Shown here piece after piece: positions 9,749-23,188 of a stretch of DNA of 64,000 nucleotides (position 1 is its first letter; every line of letters begins with the position of its first letter). Made by a program: the position numbers and the translations under genes. Source of the stretch: Yarrowia lipolytica (Eukaryota; Ascomycota; Dipodascomycetes; Dipodascales). The stretch is taken from the NCBI RefSeq assembly GCF_001761485.1, contig NC_090774.1, forward strand, positions 3,162,001 to 3,226,000. Reading direction: 5' to 3'. The notes below the pieces were generated by a model. It ran no database searches and was not told the origin of the DNA. It saw only the letters and a program-made list of their open reading frames with translations.

Positions 9749-10598
9749 TCTCCAGTGTCGCGGGACGTGAGGAACGGGCTTCTATCTGCTGAGCGATATC
9801 AGGTACTGGTCGTGCTTGCGGTTGTCCAGAGATCCAAAACTTTTGCGATGCGTCAGGGACGCACAGTTTACCGACAACGGAGGAGTGCAAAACGTGGGGG
9901 AACAGGGCAGTTTGTGTGGGTGGGTCGGCGAGTCCGAATGATGATTTTGTATCGTTACAGATTGCGTGGGGTGGAGATTAATATGGCTGCTCGAAAATTG
10001 CTCGTGTCGCGTTACTGAGAGGCAGAGTACATGTACGCGAGCTCTCTTGTGTCTACTCCTTCACCTCTTTAATGTTGCTGTACATATACGCGGTATGATA
10101 GATGTGGTCAGGTGGTGGATTTGGGAATGAAGGTCGGTTTGGGCTCGGTAGTGGTAATGAGTGTCATGGGTGAGGCTTAAGTGGCGAGAGATCTAACTGG
10201 TCTTCGTCTCTAGTATGTGTTATCACGTCAACACGAAATTAACCTGTGATGGATAATAAATGAAGTGTACGATGATGAGAAGGGTTCCGCCCACCCGCGA
10301 GGTGCGATAAAAGGATTGTGGAGCACAATATTTTCTGCTCTGTTACTGTAGTATCATACCATATCAAGTTTCTGGTTCTAACGTCTCCATCATCGAGTCA
10401 GATCCGGTGATTCTTTCTCTCAATCAACGAGCTATGGACTGTTGTTATCCCAGACGCCACCAATTTCTGTTTGGGAGATGGGAGGACAAGGGCCGCACAC
10501 CCAAACCATCTGTTGATCAAGGTTCGATACCAAGGCATGCATATCGCCAAAATTATTTGCTACTCGTACAACAAGAACCACAGACATACAAACACACA
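9749..10598. other. divergent promoter region
   Basis: Spacer between the carrier-like gene (minus) and RBA50 (plus). The RBA50 frame is open upstream to 10407 but the extension is not conserved-looking. Nothing else is seen. Confidence 0.6.
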
Positions 10599-10712
10599 AT
10601 GGACGTTGGAGATATCATCGAGCGAGACATTGAAGACACACCGGCTCCCCTACCGCCCATGCCCCCAAAGGCTCCCAGCGCCTTCAAGCGAGAGTGGAAG
10701 CGAAAGCCCAAG

Positions 10713-10750
<38 letters not shown>

Positions 10751-12080
10751 CGTCAACAACCAGGCACCGCCTGCAAAGCCTACGGTAGCTGGACGTTTCC
10801 AGAACGACTATCCGTCGGATCAGAAGCTGACTGAAGCCGAGGAGATTCATCTGGAGAACTTGTCAAAGCTTGCCAAGATGAGTCCTGAGGAAATTGAGGC
10901 CCAGAGACAAGAGATCATGGAAAGCATGGATGAGAACGTGCTCATGGCACTCATGAGACGGGCCAAGATCAAGGAAGACGATATGGAACCTCCTCAACAG
11001 GAGCCGACCGTGGAGGAGCCGGAGGAGGTTTTCAATAAGTCGAAGCCTGTCAAAGAAGAGCCACAGAGTGAACACGCGAGGGAAGAGCCGACAATTACGG
11101 AAGTTAGGGATGATGTTAAGGCAGAACTTGAGCAGACTAAAGAGACAAAGGAGGCTGAACGCTCTCTAGGAGATGACCTAAAATCGTCATTGGGAGCTAG
11201 AGAGGTCAAACCTAGCGATATGGAGTCCAAGTACGATGTTGAGGATGAAGATGATGATGACAAACCTGCCACTACCCCAGGAACACCCAAGAAGGAGACC
11301 AAGACAGCGACTGCATCGGAGATGGATTTTGATAGCTCTGCCACACCAAAGAAGGTCAAGTTTGAGGCAAAGGAGGATGGAGATGAAAAGGGTAAAGACA
11401 AGGCAGAGTCTCAGAAGTCTGGCGTTCAGGCAGTGCATTTTCCAAAGCCTCCCACATTCGCTGCTGACGATGAAGATCCCATGTCCATCGACGACGAAGA
11501 CTTTATGGAGAAACTACATGAGAAGTACTTTCCTGATCTGCCCAAAGAACCGTCCAAGATGGCATGGATGACCGATGCCAGACACAGAGTGGTTGAGGAG
11601 CGAGGACCCGATGGAGAAATGACTGCCAAGATCATTCAGGACACTTCAGATGCTCCACTGCCTAAAACTATGCTCCCATCTGAGATTAGATTCGACTTCA
11701 AAGGTAACATCATCACCCCCAAGACCTCTCGAAACATCCCAATGAACCTTGGTCTGCATCACCATGGCGAGAACCCAGAGATGGCTGGATATACCATTCC
11801 CGAGCTAGCTCAACTTGCGCGAAGTTCGGTGTCGGGGCAGCGATGTATTGCCATCAGAACCCTCGGACGAATTCTGTACCGTCTTGGAAACCCTACTGTC
11901 ATGGAGAAGGAGTATGGAAAGACCATTGGCATGGGTCTTAGAGGTCTCATTGACCAGGGACGAGTCATCGAATCAATCACCGAGGCCACCCATGCCAAGC
12001 AGATGAACGTTGCAGCATACGCTACCGAAGCTCTCTGGCTGTGGAAACAGGGCGGAAGTGATACTCGACAGGCTAGTTAG
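10599..12080 (+). CDS. RBA50: RNA polymerase II assembly/import factor RBA50 (RPAP1)
   Basis: A 493-residue protein with both RPAP1 modules. The N-terminal one is at about residues 70-115 (AEEIHLENLSKLAKMSPEEI), and the C-terminal RPAP1_C block is at about 365-425 (IRFDFKGNIITP, then HHHGENPEMAGYTIPELAQL and RSSVSGQRCIAIRTLGRILY). RPAP1/Rba50 acts in the cytoplasm in assembly of RNA polymerase II with its small subunits before nuclear import. The middle is acidic, Pro/Glu/Lys-rich and likely disordered. I chose ATG 10599 (MDVGDIIERDIED) because upstream in-frame sequence to 10407 looks non-coding. A short Pro-Ala repeat near residues 37-50 is encoded by a hexanucleotide repeat. Confidence 0.88.
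10708..10751 (+). repeat. in-frame CTGCTC hexanucleotide repeat
   Basis: About seven tandem copies of GCTCCT-type units inside RBA50 encode alternating Pro-Ala. Such a tract is prone to length change between strains without shifting the frame. Confidence 0.85.
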
Positions 12081-12247
12081 AGTGGAGTGGGATAGTGGAA
12101 TAGTTAGTTATAGATAGGAATTCATTTATAGGTCATCATCAATATTATCTACAGTAAATATCACTTGTATATACTACTCAATTTAAAAATCATAATACAT
12201 TATTACTAAACTGCACAACCAACTACAATCTATAACCATTGGCTGTG

Positions 12248-12251
<4 letters not shown>

Positions 12252-12278
<27 letters not shown>
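12252..12278 (+). repeat. poly(T) tract of 27 bases
   Basis: An uninterrupted run of 27 T followed by CGAAAAAAA, between the convergent 3' ends of RBA50 and GAL10. It is 28 bp past the GAL10 stop, so on the minus strand it is poly(A) in the GAL10 3' region. Probably a length-variable site. Confidence 0.9.
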
Positions 12279-12306
12279 CGAAAAAAACTGTTTTTAGCAA
12301 TGCAGC

Positions 12307-15230
<2,924 letters not shown>

Positions 15231-16115
15231 ATGTCGGAAACTCTTCAGATCAGCAGAGTCGCAGGCACCAACGGCGCCCCTACACACGTGACCGTCACCG
15301 CCCAGGCTCTTTTCCAGATCCTCGACCATGCTCTCAGACGCGAGGAGGAGCAGTCCAAGGTCATTGGTACCCTTGTTGGTATTCGTTCCGAGGACGGCAG
15401 CGAGGTTGAGGTGCGAAACGCCTACGCCGTTCCCCACTCCGAGTCCGAGCAGGAGATGACTATCGATCTCGAATACAACCCCACCATGCTTGCTCTCCAC
15501 CGAAAGGCCTTCCCCAAGGAAGTGATTGTCGGCTGGTACGCTACTTCTTCGGAGCTCAACACCTTCTCCGGACTCATTCACGACTATTACACTCAGCTGG
15601 ATGGAACCCCCGCAATCCACCTGACTGTCGAGGCCGCCAACCTCGCAGACACCCTTCTGCCCCGAACCTACGTGGCATCCGCCGTGGGCATCGATCCCAG
15701 CAAGAACTCGGGCAACTGTGTCTTTGTGCCCATTTCTAACGAGGTCAAGTTCAACGACTCGGCTGACCGAGCCGCTTTGGAGGCTATCTCCTCTGCCAGG
15801 GAGTCTCCCGAGCGAAGCATAAACCTGACGTCCGATCTGGCCAACCTGGAGAACTCGCTGACCCAGGTGCTCGACATGCTGGAGCGAGTCCAGACCTACG
15901 TTGCTCGAGTCATCAGCGGCGAGGAGTCTTCTGAGAAGGCCCAGCAGGTTGGCAAGCAGCTGCTGTCCACTCTGACCCTGACTCCCTCTCTGGACGCCCA
16001 GAACCTCGAGGCGCTTTTCAACTCTCACCTGCAGGACGTTCTCATGGTGGTCTACTTGGCCAACACCGTCAAGACTCAGCTTCAGCTTTCTGCTAAGCTC
16101 ACCACTCTGGTCTAA
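15231..16115 (+). CDS. translation initiation factor eIF3 subunit f
   Basis: A 294-residue MPN-fold protein. The MPN domain runs over about residues 15-150 (ALFQILDHALRREEEQSKVI, GTLVGIRSEDGSEVEVRNAY, EVIVGWYATSSEL); the JAMM zinc-ligand set is incomplete, as in the non-catalytic eIF3f/eIF3h/Rpn8-type proteins. A helical C-terminal region (about 190-294) would pack in the eIF3 octamer bundle. eIF3f is part of the 40S-bound initiation complex in the cytoplasm; it is absent from Saccharomyces but kept in Yarrowia and filamentous fungi. Start ATG 15231 (MSETLQISRVAG) is chosen over the in-frame ATG at 15171 because the extra 20 residues look like leader. Highly biased codon use suggests strong expression. 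Confidence 0.9.
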   Translation: MSETLQISRVAGTNGAPTHVTVTAQALFQILDHALRREEEQSKVIGTLVGIRSEDGSEVEVRNAYAVPHSESEQEMTIDLEYNPTMLALHRKAFPKEVIVGWYATSSELNTFSGLIHDYYTQLDGTPAIHLTVEAANLADTLLPRTYVASAVGIDPSKNSGNCVFVPISNEVKFNDSADRAALEAISSARESPERSINLTSDLANLENSLTQVLDMLERVQTYVARVISGEESSEKAQQVGKQLLSTLTLTPSLDAQNLEALFNSHLQDVLMVVYLANTVKTQLQLSAKLTTLV

Positions 16116-16530
16116 GCTGGTTAGTTAGAGGGTACATTTGCACACATGCTGGAGGAGCATAACACATTGTATACATTAGGCATGTCATGGTAAAACACAT
16201 CTCCCAGCCGTGTCTATATACTTGGATAAAAGAATGGATTTCACAGAGTAGAAAAGGAGACACTTGTACGAGTGTGTACTGTAGATACATGTACGAGTAC
16301 ATACTGTAAGACATAACCTGATTACTGACGAGGACTAAAGCTGAAAATGCCGAAAGTAAAAGTCCTTAATCTATACTACAACTGTTGGCTGTTGTAAGTC
16401 CCTTCGTAGCGATTACTTTCGCGTCGATTCTTATAATTTGCATATTCATTGCTATATTACAGTAGTAGAATTTCACAATATCGTGATGGCCCCACAATGT
16501 GAATAAATAATCTATTATACGATATACACG
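16116..16530. other. convergent 3' spacer
   Basis: Between the 3' ends of eIF3f and the IFH1-like gene. It has a cluster of CTTGTACGAG, TACTGTAGATACATGTACGAGTACATACTGTA motifs at about 16262-16310 (inverted short repeats), otherwise nothing. Confidence 0.6.
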
Positions 16531-18531
16531 TTATAAACCACCATAAAAGCCATTGAAACCATCGGAGTACTCGGCCACCATTCCACTATCATAGTCATTC
16601 CCATCGTAGTCCTTATGCATTAGCAAGTCCTTTCGGAACTGCTTCTTCTTGATCTTCTTCAAGCCTCGCACAGGAGTGATGATAGCCTCTCTAGAGTGAG
16701 AGGGTCGACGTCTGGAGGGGATGGGAGTTCCCGTAAACCGCTGCTGGTAAAGAGGGTTGGAAATAAGTCCTCGATTTCTGAAAGCCGACAGAGGCACATT
16801 GGAAGAGGTCGAGTACGGCTGGGCCTCTTGACACACGTCCTTGGGGGCCTCTTCATCCAGATCACTGGTGTAGATGAACTCGTCGAGGACAATGTCATTC
16901 AGATCTGAAATGTCGGAGCAGTCATCTGACTCAATAGCTGTCGAGTATCGAATGCCACCGTTGGAATTGCTCTTACCATTGGTAGTGGGGGGACTCTTCT
17001 GACCCGAAAGAGACCGTGTAGTGAGTCCGTCAATGATGCCAAATGGCCTCTCTTTGGTCATGACCCAAGAACCCAGCATTGGGGGTCGCGATGCAATGTT
17101 GGAGGATGAAAGAATCTCCGTGGCTGTGTTGCACTTCTTCTGTGTTCGGGGAGGCAACGTGGTGTCTTCGTCGGTCGAGTCTCCAGAGTCAACAGTATAG
17201 TCGCTATAGCCATTCTGGTTGTTCTTGAAGATGGAAGAAGACGAGCCTGCCGCAGGAGGTTTCTTAGGAGTCGAGAGAGAAGGTCTTCGTTTGGTAGAGT
17301 TGTTCATCTTGTCTTCATTCTCGGACGATGATCCGTCGGAAAAGAAGTATCCAAACAGATAGGAGTCATCGTCTGAGGTAAACCCCTTGGGAGTATCCGT
17401 GGTAGTATTATTGCGAATGGTATTGTTGAGAGTGTTGTTGTTTTCAACGCCAATTTCGCCGTTAGTAATGAGAACTTGGTTGGGGTCTCGAGGCTCAAAG
17501 AAGGGGTCGTTGTCCTCAAACGAATAGTCGTCTTCGTCAGACGAGTATCCGGTATAGTGATGCTGGGAGTGAGAGTTTCGTCGGGAGTAGTTGCCGAATG
17601 ACGCCACAGACTCGTCGTCATCTGTGGGGCTCAGAGTCTGCAGCCTATCTCCGTTCTCTGCCATCTCCTGTAGAATGGCGTCTTCCTCCTCTCTCTCAAT
17701 GTCATTGTCGTTGATGGCGTCGAAGTCCTTGTCAACTTCATCGGAGAAGTCGTTGATTGACGAATACGAGTTGTCGCCCTCAGACAGGGGGGAGCCCAGG
17801 TCTCCGTTCTCAAACTCCTCCTCGTCAAGATCTCCAATCTCGTCATCGAAATCGCTCTCATCAGGGTTTGGCGAAGAGTCTGCTTCGATAGCCTTGAGTA
17901 GAGAGTCTTCTTCGAACGAGTCATCTGAAGAGTCTCCTTCCTCCTCTTTATGACGAGGGAACTCCACATGTTCATCAAGTGTATGGTCAACAACGGAGCC
18001 TCGGCGAGACTTTCGTCGCACCAGAGTGCTGTCTTTGGAACTAAGCCGAGTCTCAATGTCCGAAAGACTGGACAAGTCAGACTCCTCACTGCTGTCAGCA
18101 ATGGCAGACTCGTTTTCGTTTTGAAGCATGCTCTTTTTGGCAGACTTGGCTCCAAACTTGCGCCGCCTGTATGCTTCTGGCAGGGAGGTCTCGTCAATGG
18201 AAGAGTCAGTGTCTTCATCTTCATCGTCACTATCGGTATCATCGTCATCTTCACCATTGCTGGCTTCATCTTGAGAGCCCTCATCATTGACGGCTGCAAT
18301 GATGGTCTCAAATGCTTCATCTTCCGAGTCGAGGTCTTCGTCATTGTCGTCCTCCTCCTCGACAGAAAGGTCTGGTTGGTAGAGAGCCTTGCGTCCGTAT
18401 CGTTTGCTGGCCACAGGGGCCTTTCGAGCAGGCATGGGGGTCTTTCGCCCCGTCTTCTTCATCTGTAGGACATCCTCCAGTCTTTTACCGGAGTAGGTTG
18501 GCCGATGGACCGAGGATTTTCGTCTGGCCAT
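16531..18531 (-). CDS. IFH1/CRF1-type transcriptional coregulator
   Basis: A 666-residue, very acidic, Ser/Asp/Glu-rich protein with a basic N-terminus (MARRKSSVHRPTYSGKRL). The only ordered-looking part is at about residues 464-510: TATEILSSSNIASRPPMLGS followed by WVMTKERPFGIIDGLTTRSL. This matches the CRF1/IFH1 homology region, which binds the FHA domain of Fhl1 at ribosomal protein gene promoters. In yeast, Ifh1 activates and Crf1 represses these genes under TOR control; which role applies here cannot be told. A basic patch near the end (VRGLKKIKKKQFRKDLL) could be a nuclear localisation signal. Its many Asp/Glu runs and potential CK2 sites are typical of Ifh1. Confidence 0.75.
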   Translation of the reverse strand: MARRKSSVHRPTYSGKRLEDVLQMKKTGRKTPMPARKAPVASKRYGRKALYQPDLSVEEEDDNDEDLDSEDEAFETIIAAVNDEGSQDEASNGEDDDDTDSDDEDEDTDSSIDETSLPEAYRRRKFGAKSAKKSMLQNENESAIADSSEESDLSSLSDIETRLSSKDSTLVRRKSRRGSVVDHTLDEHVEFPRHKEEEGDSSDDSFEEDSLLKAIEADSSPNPDESDFDDEIGDLDEEEFENGDLGSPLSEGDNSYSSINDFSDEVDKDFDAINDNDIEREEEDAILQEMAENGDRLQTLSPTDDDESVASFGNYSRRNSHSQHHYTGYSSDEDDYSFEDNDPFFEPRDPNQVLITNGEIGVENNNTLNNTIRNNTTTDTPKGFTSDDDSYLFGYFFSDGSSSENEDKMNNSTKRRPSLSTPKKPPAAGSSSSIFKNNQNGYSDYTVDSGDSTDEDTTLPPRTQKKCNTATEILSSSNIASRPPMLGSWVMTKERPFGIIDGLTTRSLSGQKSPPTTNGKSNSNGGIRYSTAIESDDCSDISDLNDIVLDEFIYTSDLDEEAPKDVCQEAQPYSTSSNVPLSAFRNRGLISNPLYQQRFTGTPIPSRRRPSHSREAIITPVRGLKKIKKKQFRKDLLMHKDYDGNDYDSGMVAEYSDGFNGFYGGL

Positions 18532-20701
18532 GTGTGTAATTTGTGGGTCTGTTTGTGTCTGTTTCTGTAGTTCTCGTGTGTTTTTCGATCCTGTCGCGGG
18601 TCGGTCTAGTCAAGTCTTGTGCCGCTTAGAATATAAAAATGGCGGAGGTGTGTTCAATGTGAGGTGGTTGCGTGTGGTTTTTCAGAGAACGAGCCATGAA
18701 CGCAGTTGAGGCTCCCTATATTTGTTGAGCGGTGTAGTTGACGAGGTTGGCGGGCAGTAGCTGTTGGTCTTGGTATAAATCTCTGGGTCTCCAAGGTATA
18801 CTGGGCTTAATTTTTGTCCTGCTGTATGCATGTGCACTTAGGCTCTGAAATTTTTTAGATATATATCACACAAGGTTCTGCCTAAGGTTCACATAGAATA
18901 TATCAGGTGGTAGTAACGTGGGTGTAGCACGAGAATGAGAAGAGAAAAATGCGAAATTAGTGGTGGCATGGCCTCTTAGTTGTACCGGAATAAATATGTT
19001 GTCTTTATAATTACTAAGAATCGTTTTTTTTGGCATACCTTTGGACAACCTCTCATTGATCCTCCAACAACTCTGTTCGTTTTTTAGACAACCCAAACCA
19101 TGTGTTGAGAGAACCAGGAACTCACCGTCGCCACCGTGCAGACTGTTGTTTGTGGTGGTGGAGTGTCTGAGAGGTGGTTTGGTGGGAGCCCGTCACTGGG
19201 TGGGACACCAATATATCGTTTTCTAGCTCACGGTCCCCGTCATAGTTGCATGATGGCTGCCTCCATCACTGAGCCAAATAGCAATATTGACCGAAGTCCC
19301 ATTTGTTAAAACCCGGACTTTTAGCTTACTAGTAATAATTTGGGGTAACCTCAGTGGTCTCGTAGTTGGGACAACCAGGAAGCAGACCACTATAAACATG
19401 CAGGATTCACACTGGTGTGTGAGGCACATCCACGATGCGTGATGATGTGAGGACCAGGCGTAGCGGTATGGGAGTCTAGATAACATAAAAAACCATATCC
19501 AAGAGTGTATATCCACTTACTTAGTCACGTGCAAAACTAGCTGTTTGCCAGTGGAAGAGCTATATACAGTAAGCTGCAAGGTTCTCCGGAACTTGAAACA
19601 GGCTTCTGCTAACCCGTTATGCTCCTTATTGTCAGACGTCTACAAGTACAGTATGTACTGTAAGTGCCTGTTGCTTGATGGTGTTTTTGTAGTATGAACA
19701 ATGACAATCCAGATCTGCCCTAACCCGATAGAAGAGGAATCGCACTGCTGGAAGTGTCAAGCTCGTATTGTACAAGTATGAATCCATACTCGTCATGCCC
19801 TATACGAGTCGCACTTTCACATCACTCCAGAGCCCCTCTCTCTGAAGGCTCTAAAATCAAGGTTGATGTTTATCTGTCTAGGGGTCAGAGGATGGGGAGG
19901 ATGCAGTTTTGGGTCATAATTTATATACTGTAGCTCGGTTTCCCCTCTATTTGATGTGGGGAGGTCTATGGCGAGTACCACACTACTTGTAGTATCATCC
20001 TATACTGTACCGGTGGCTACAGTACTCGTACGTCTGTGTAAAAATGTTCACTGTTTGGCACGACCAATATACTACAATATACAATAGTACCCCTTCTGTC
20101 TCACTTTCCGTCCGTTTATTATTCACAATAGTCGAATCGTAACTGTAGGAAGTAGCATGTGTGATAAATATGGATGGCATACAGATTACAAGAACGCTCT
20201 GTCTTTGTAGAAGTGCAAGTAACCAGAGATGATTCAGAATGTCAAAGAGACACAGTTAATAAAGCCTCATAATTCAGAATAGTCCGTATTGATTCATGTA
20301 GCTACCATTAGCACTCTTAACCTGTATGGTGATGGTGTCTTTTCTTGGTCCATCGCTAATAGTCAACCAATGCCAACTAATATCCAACTAACCCCTGCTG
20401 CTTACTCCAGGATCACGGTTGCTCCCAATGGATGCACCTCAATCGCGTCAACATGGAGCCTGCAGAGGCAGGCAAAACATCAAAGAAACCACAAACGGCT
20501 CAATTGATATTAGTGGAGTAACTAAAACCACTCTGACACTCTCAAATCATTCCACAATCACTCATGTGTGTCTCCTCTAACTACGGCTCCCAAATAAACT
20601 CGGTCCCTTACCTAGATCCATCCAACTCTATATACGTGACACGTTAAAAGATCATCGGTCCAGCTCTCACTGCACACCATATCAAAAGGGCCCATACCAC
20701 G
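18532..20701. other. intergenic 2.2 kb, no gene seen
   Basis: Divergent promoters of the IFH1-like gene and the glucosidase II beta gene. Short inverted motifs, for example TACAGTATGTACTGTA at about 19648-19663, occur several times between 19640 and 20030, and a CACGTG lies near 19505. No frame here looks coding. Confidence 0.6.
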
Positions 20702-21988
20702 ATGAAAATCTCGGCTATCTTCGCGCTGGGAGCTGCCTCTGCCGCCATGGCGCTTAAGGGCGTGGCTCCTGAAGATGAGCATCTCTACAAGATCTCCAAT
20801 GGAATTTGGAAGTGTCTCAACCACCCCCACATCCGTCTGGAAGCCCACCAGCTCAACGACGACTACTGCGACTGTCCGGATGGCAGCGACGAGCCCGGAA
20901 CCGCTGCCTGTGTCGGAATCAAGGACTACGATATTCGAAAGAAGCTCACATTTTACTGTGCTAACAAGGGTCATATTCCAGGACGACTTCCTTCCAACAG
21001 AGTAGGAGATGGTATCTGTGATTCCGACATTTGCTGCGACGGCTCCGACGAGGATGACGGCATCTGCCCCAACGTGTGTGCCGAGATGGCAGCCGAGCGA
21101 ATCACCAAGGAGAACGAGCTCAAGAAGACTCTTAGTGAGGGTCTCAATGCTCGACAGAAGCTGCTGGGACGACTGGGAGCTATCCAGAAGACCACAAAGG
21201 AGGAGGAGAGCGCCATTATTGAGAAGATTTACGACATAAATGTCGGAATCAAGGAGGCCGAGAAGAAGCTGGCCGCTGAGATCGAGAAGGCCAAGGAGGA
21301 CTTTGGATACGAGGCCCCCAAGCCCGAGCAGTCCCCCCTCGAGAAGCTCACCAATTTCCTCGGTCCCGAAATCCAGCAGAAAATCATGGGCTTTGCTACC
21401 GATGCTCGAATGTGGATGGTTGCTAACGGTCTCATGCCTCACCCTGACCATACCAAGAGTGCTAACTCCAATGAGCCCCAGAACGTACGAGACGCCCGAG
21501 ACGAGCTCCAGGACGAGCAGGAAGAGCTGGAGAAGACTCTCGAGGAGCAGAAGGTGCTTGCTGACAAATCCAAGGCTTTGCGGGCAGGAAAGGCTCCTGC
21601 TGTCATCTTCTCCCTGCAGGGAGAGTGCGTCTCGTCCCACATCGGAGAGTACGACTACGAGGTGTGTTTCGGGCAGCAGTGCCACCAGCGAGGCAACAAC
21701 ATCAACGTGTCTCTGGGCCATTTTAACTCCATCGAGGAGCTGCCCCGATCAGCTGACTGGGATGAGGTTCTGGAAGGCCCTCGGTACTCGTATGTCATGC
21801 GGTACGTTTCTGGTGCTAGATGCTGGAACGGGCCCGAGCGTATCTCCAACGTCCATCTTCGATGTGGAGCAGAGCCTCAGATTCTATCTGTTTCCGAGCC
21901 TGAAAAGTGCGAGTATGATATTCGAATGGTGACCCCTGCTGTCTGCGAGGGCGCCATTGTCCAGGAGGGAAAACATGATGAGCTGTAG
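20702..21988 (+). CDS. GTB1: glucosidase II beta subunit (ER)
   Basis: A 428-residue soluble ER protein. The signal peptide is residues 1-17 (MKISAIFALGAASAAMA). Two Cys-rich LDLa-like modules follow (about 38-125; DDYCDCPDGSDEPGTAAC and GICDSDICCDGSDEDDG), then charged coiled coils (130-210, 265-300) and a C-terminal MRH lectin domain (about 305-405; YDYEVCFGQQCHQRG, RCWNGPERISNVHLRCG). It ends in HDEL, the ER retrieval signal. It partners glucosidase II alpha and, through the MRH domain, positions it on N-glycans for trimming of glucose residues two and three in the calnexin/quality-control pathway. It is longer than the Saccharomyces Gtb1-type protein in its N-terminal part and close to the metazoan/filamentous fungal PRKCSH layout. 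Confidence 0.92.
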   Translation: MKISAIFALGAASAAMALKGVAPEDEHLYKISNGIWKCLNHPHIRLEAHQLNDDYCDCPDGSDEPGTAACVGIKDYDIRKKLTFYCANKGHIPGRLPSNRVGDGICDSDICCDGSDEDDGICPNVCAEMAAERITKENELKKTLSEGLNARQKLLGRLGAIQKTTKEEESAIIEKIYDINVGIKEAEKKLAAEIEKAKEDFGYEAPKPEQSPLEKLTNFLGPEIQQKIMGFATDARMWMVANGLMPHPDHTKSANSNEPQNVRDARDELQDEQEELEKTLEEQKVLADKSKALRAGKAPAVIFSLQGECVSSHIGEYDYEVCFGQQCHQRGNNINVSLGHFNSIEELPRSADWDEVLEGPRYSYVMRYVSGARCWNGPERISNVHLRCGAEPQILSVSEPEKCEYDIRMVTPAVCEGAIVQEGKHDEL

Positions 21989-23188
21989 GCCACCCTATCA
22001 ATGACCAGCAATAGTTAGATATACATAAACGAGAATAAAATGATTTGATGTACCGGATAAGATCGCGATTAATCGGCTTTAAGGTCGGTTTGGAGTCTGC
22101 GCAATGCAACTGCTTGAGCCGGACACACCCGTTTCTACGGTCCCTGGCGCTTCGGTTCACAGCTTTCAATAAAGGAGTACAGTCGGGTGAGTACGGTAGG
22201 TACTGTAGCTACGCTATATGTTCAATCGTCTAAACAAAATCCGGCGCAAGCGGCATCAGTGGTCCATGATGAGAACTGGCAGCATGCTGTAAGTGAGACT
22301 ACATACATTATCACCCAACGTACCGCGATACCCATACCGTACATACTGTACGGCACTACTGTACAATATCTCTCGCTACTAGTAATAGAATTAGTGGAGT
22401 TTTGGCGCAGATGAGCAGTGATCGGAGATACCCGACACAGCTCCAGCACTACAAGTAGGACTCCTTTAGACGTTAATTTAATGGCATTGGAAGCGAATCC
22501 ACCGGTTAATTTTGCTAAATTGCGTAAATGACCTACACAAATCACAATGTGAGAAGTCTTTGTCCTTCAAAGTGGTGATGTCATCTTACCGTAGCTACTA
22601 GCAGGTGAGAGACAGGGAGCTGTCAGTGATTAGTACAAGTAATATTAGTTGAATGCCGTGCAATAGCACAGCAGAGACGTCTGGCAACGTTGAGCCAGGT
22701 TGATTGAAAAACGTGGGAAATCCAAGACAACATCTCAATGTATAAGAACCGCTATACAGGGGGACTACAACAACCAACCTGTTGAGGCGTCTCCACGATT
22801 TGCTCACTTTGTTAAGGCACCACCACGCTCGACGAGACCGCACCGTCTCTACTGTGCTCTTGATGCACGACGATGTTTTCACTTGCGCATAACACCGGCC
22901 CTTGTGAGCGTGGTGCATTCTACAATCCAATTGGGCAGTCTGGCCACCAAATCATATCAATGTTAGCGTCTTTTTATTGTATATTAGACAAAATGTCCCA
23001 GGCTCTTCCAGTCCTGGTTTCAATCGATCAGTTCATAGCGCCACTTGAGATTGTCACACCACATCTCTCTTGATGGGTTTACTTTTGGCATCCACACCGA
23101 AGTTCTTGGGTTTTTGTACAGTCCGCCGAGTCCTTCTGATCGACACCATAGACTGTCAGTCTATCACTCCACCCTCCTCCAATCCACC
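21989..23188. other. convergent intergenic region, no gene seen
   Basis: 1.2 kb between two convergent 3' ends. CTACAAGTAGG and GTACAAGTAATATTA motifs lie near 22452 and 22636. No domain-bearing frame is visible. Confidence 0.6.

Noticed and set aside
20612-21721. A 369-codon open frame antisense to GTB1
   Set aside because: It lies wholly over a well-supported gene; strong codon bias of the real gene removes stops from the complementary frame. No domain is recognisable.
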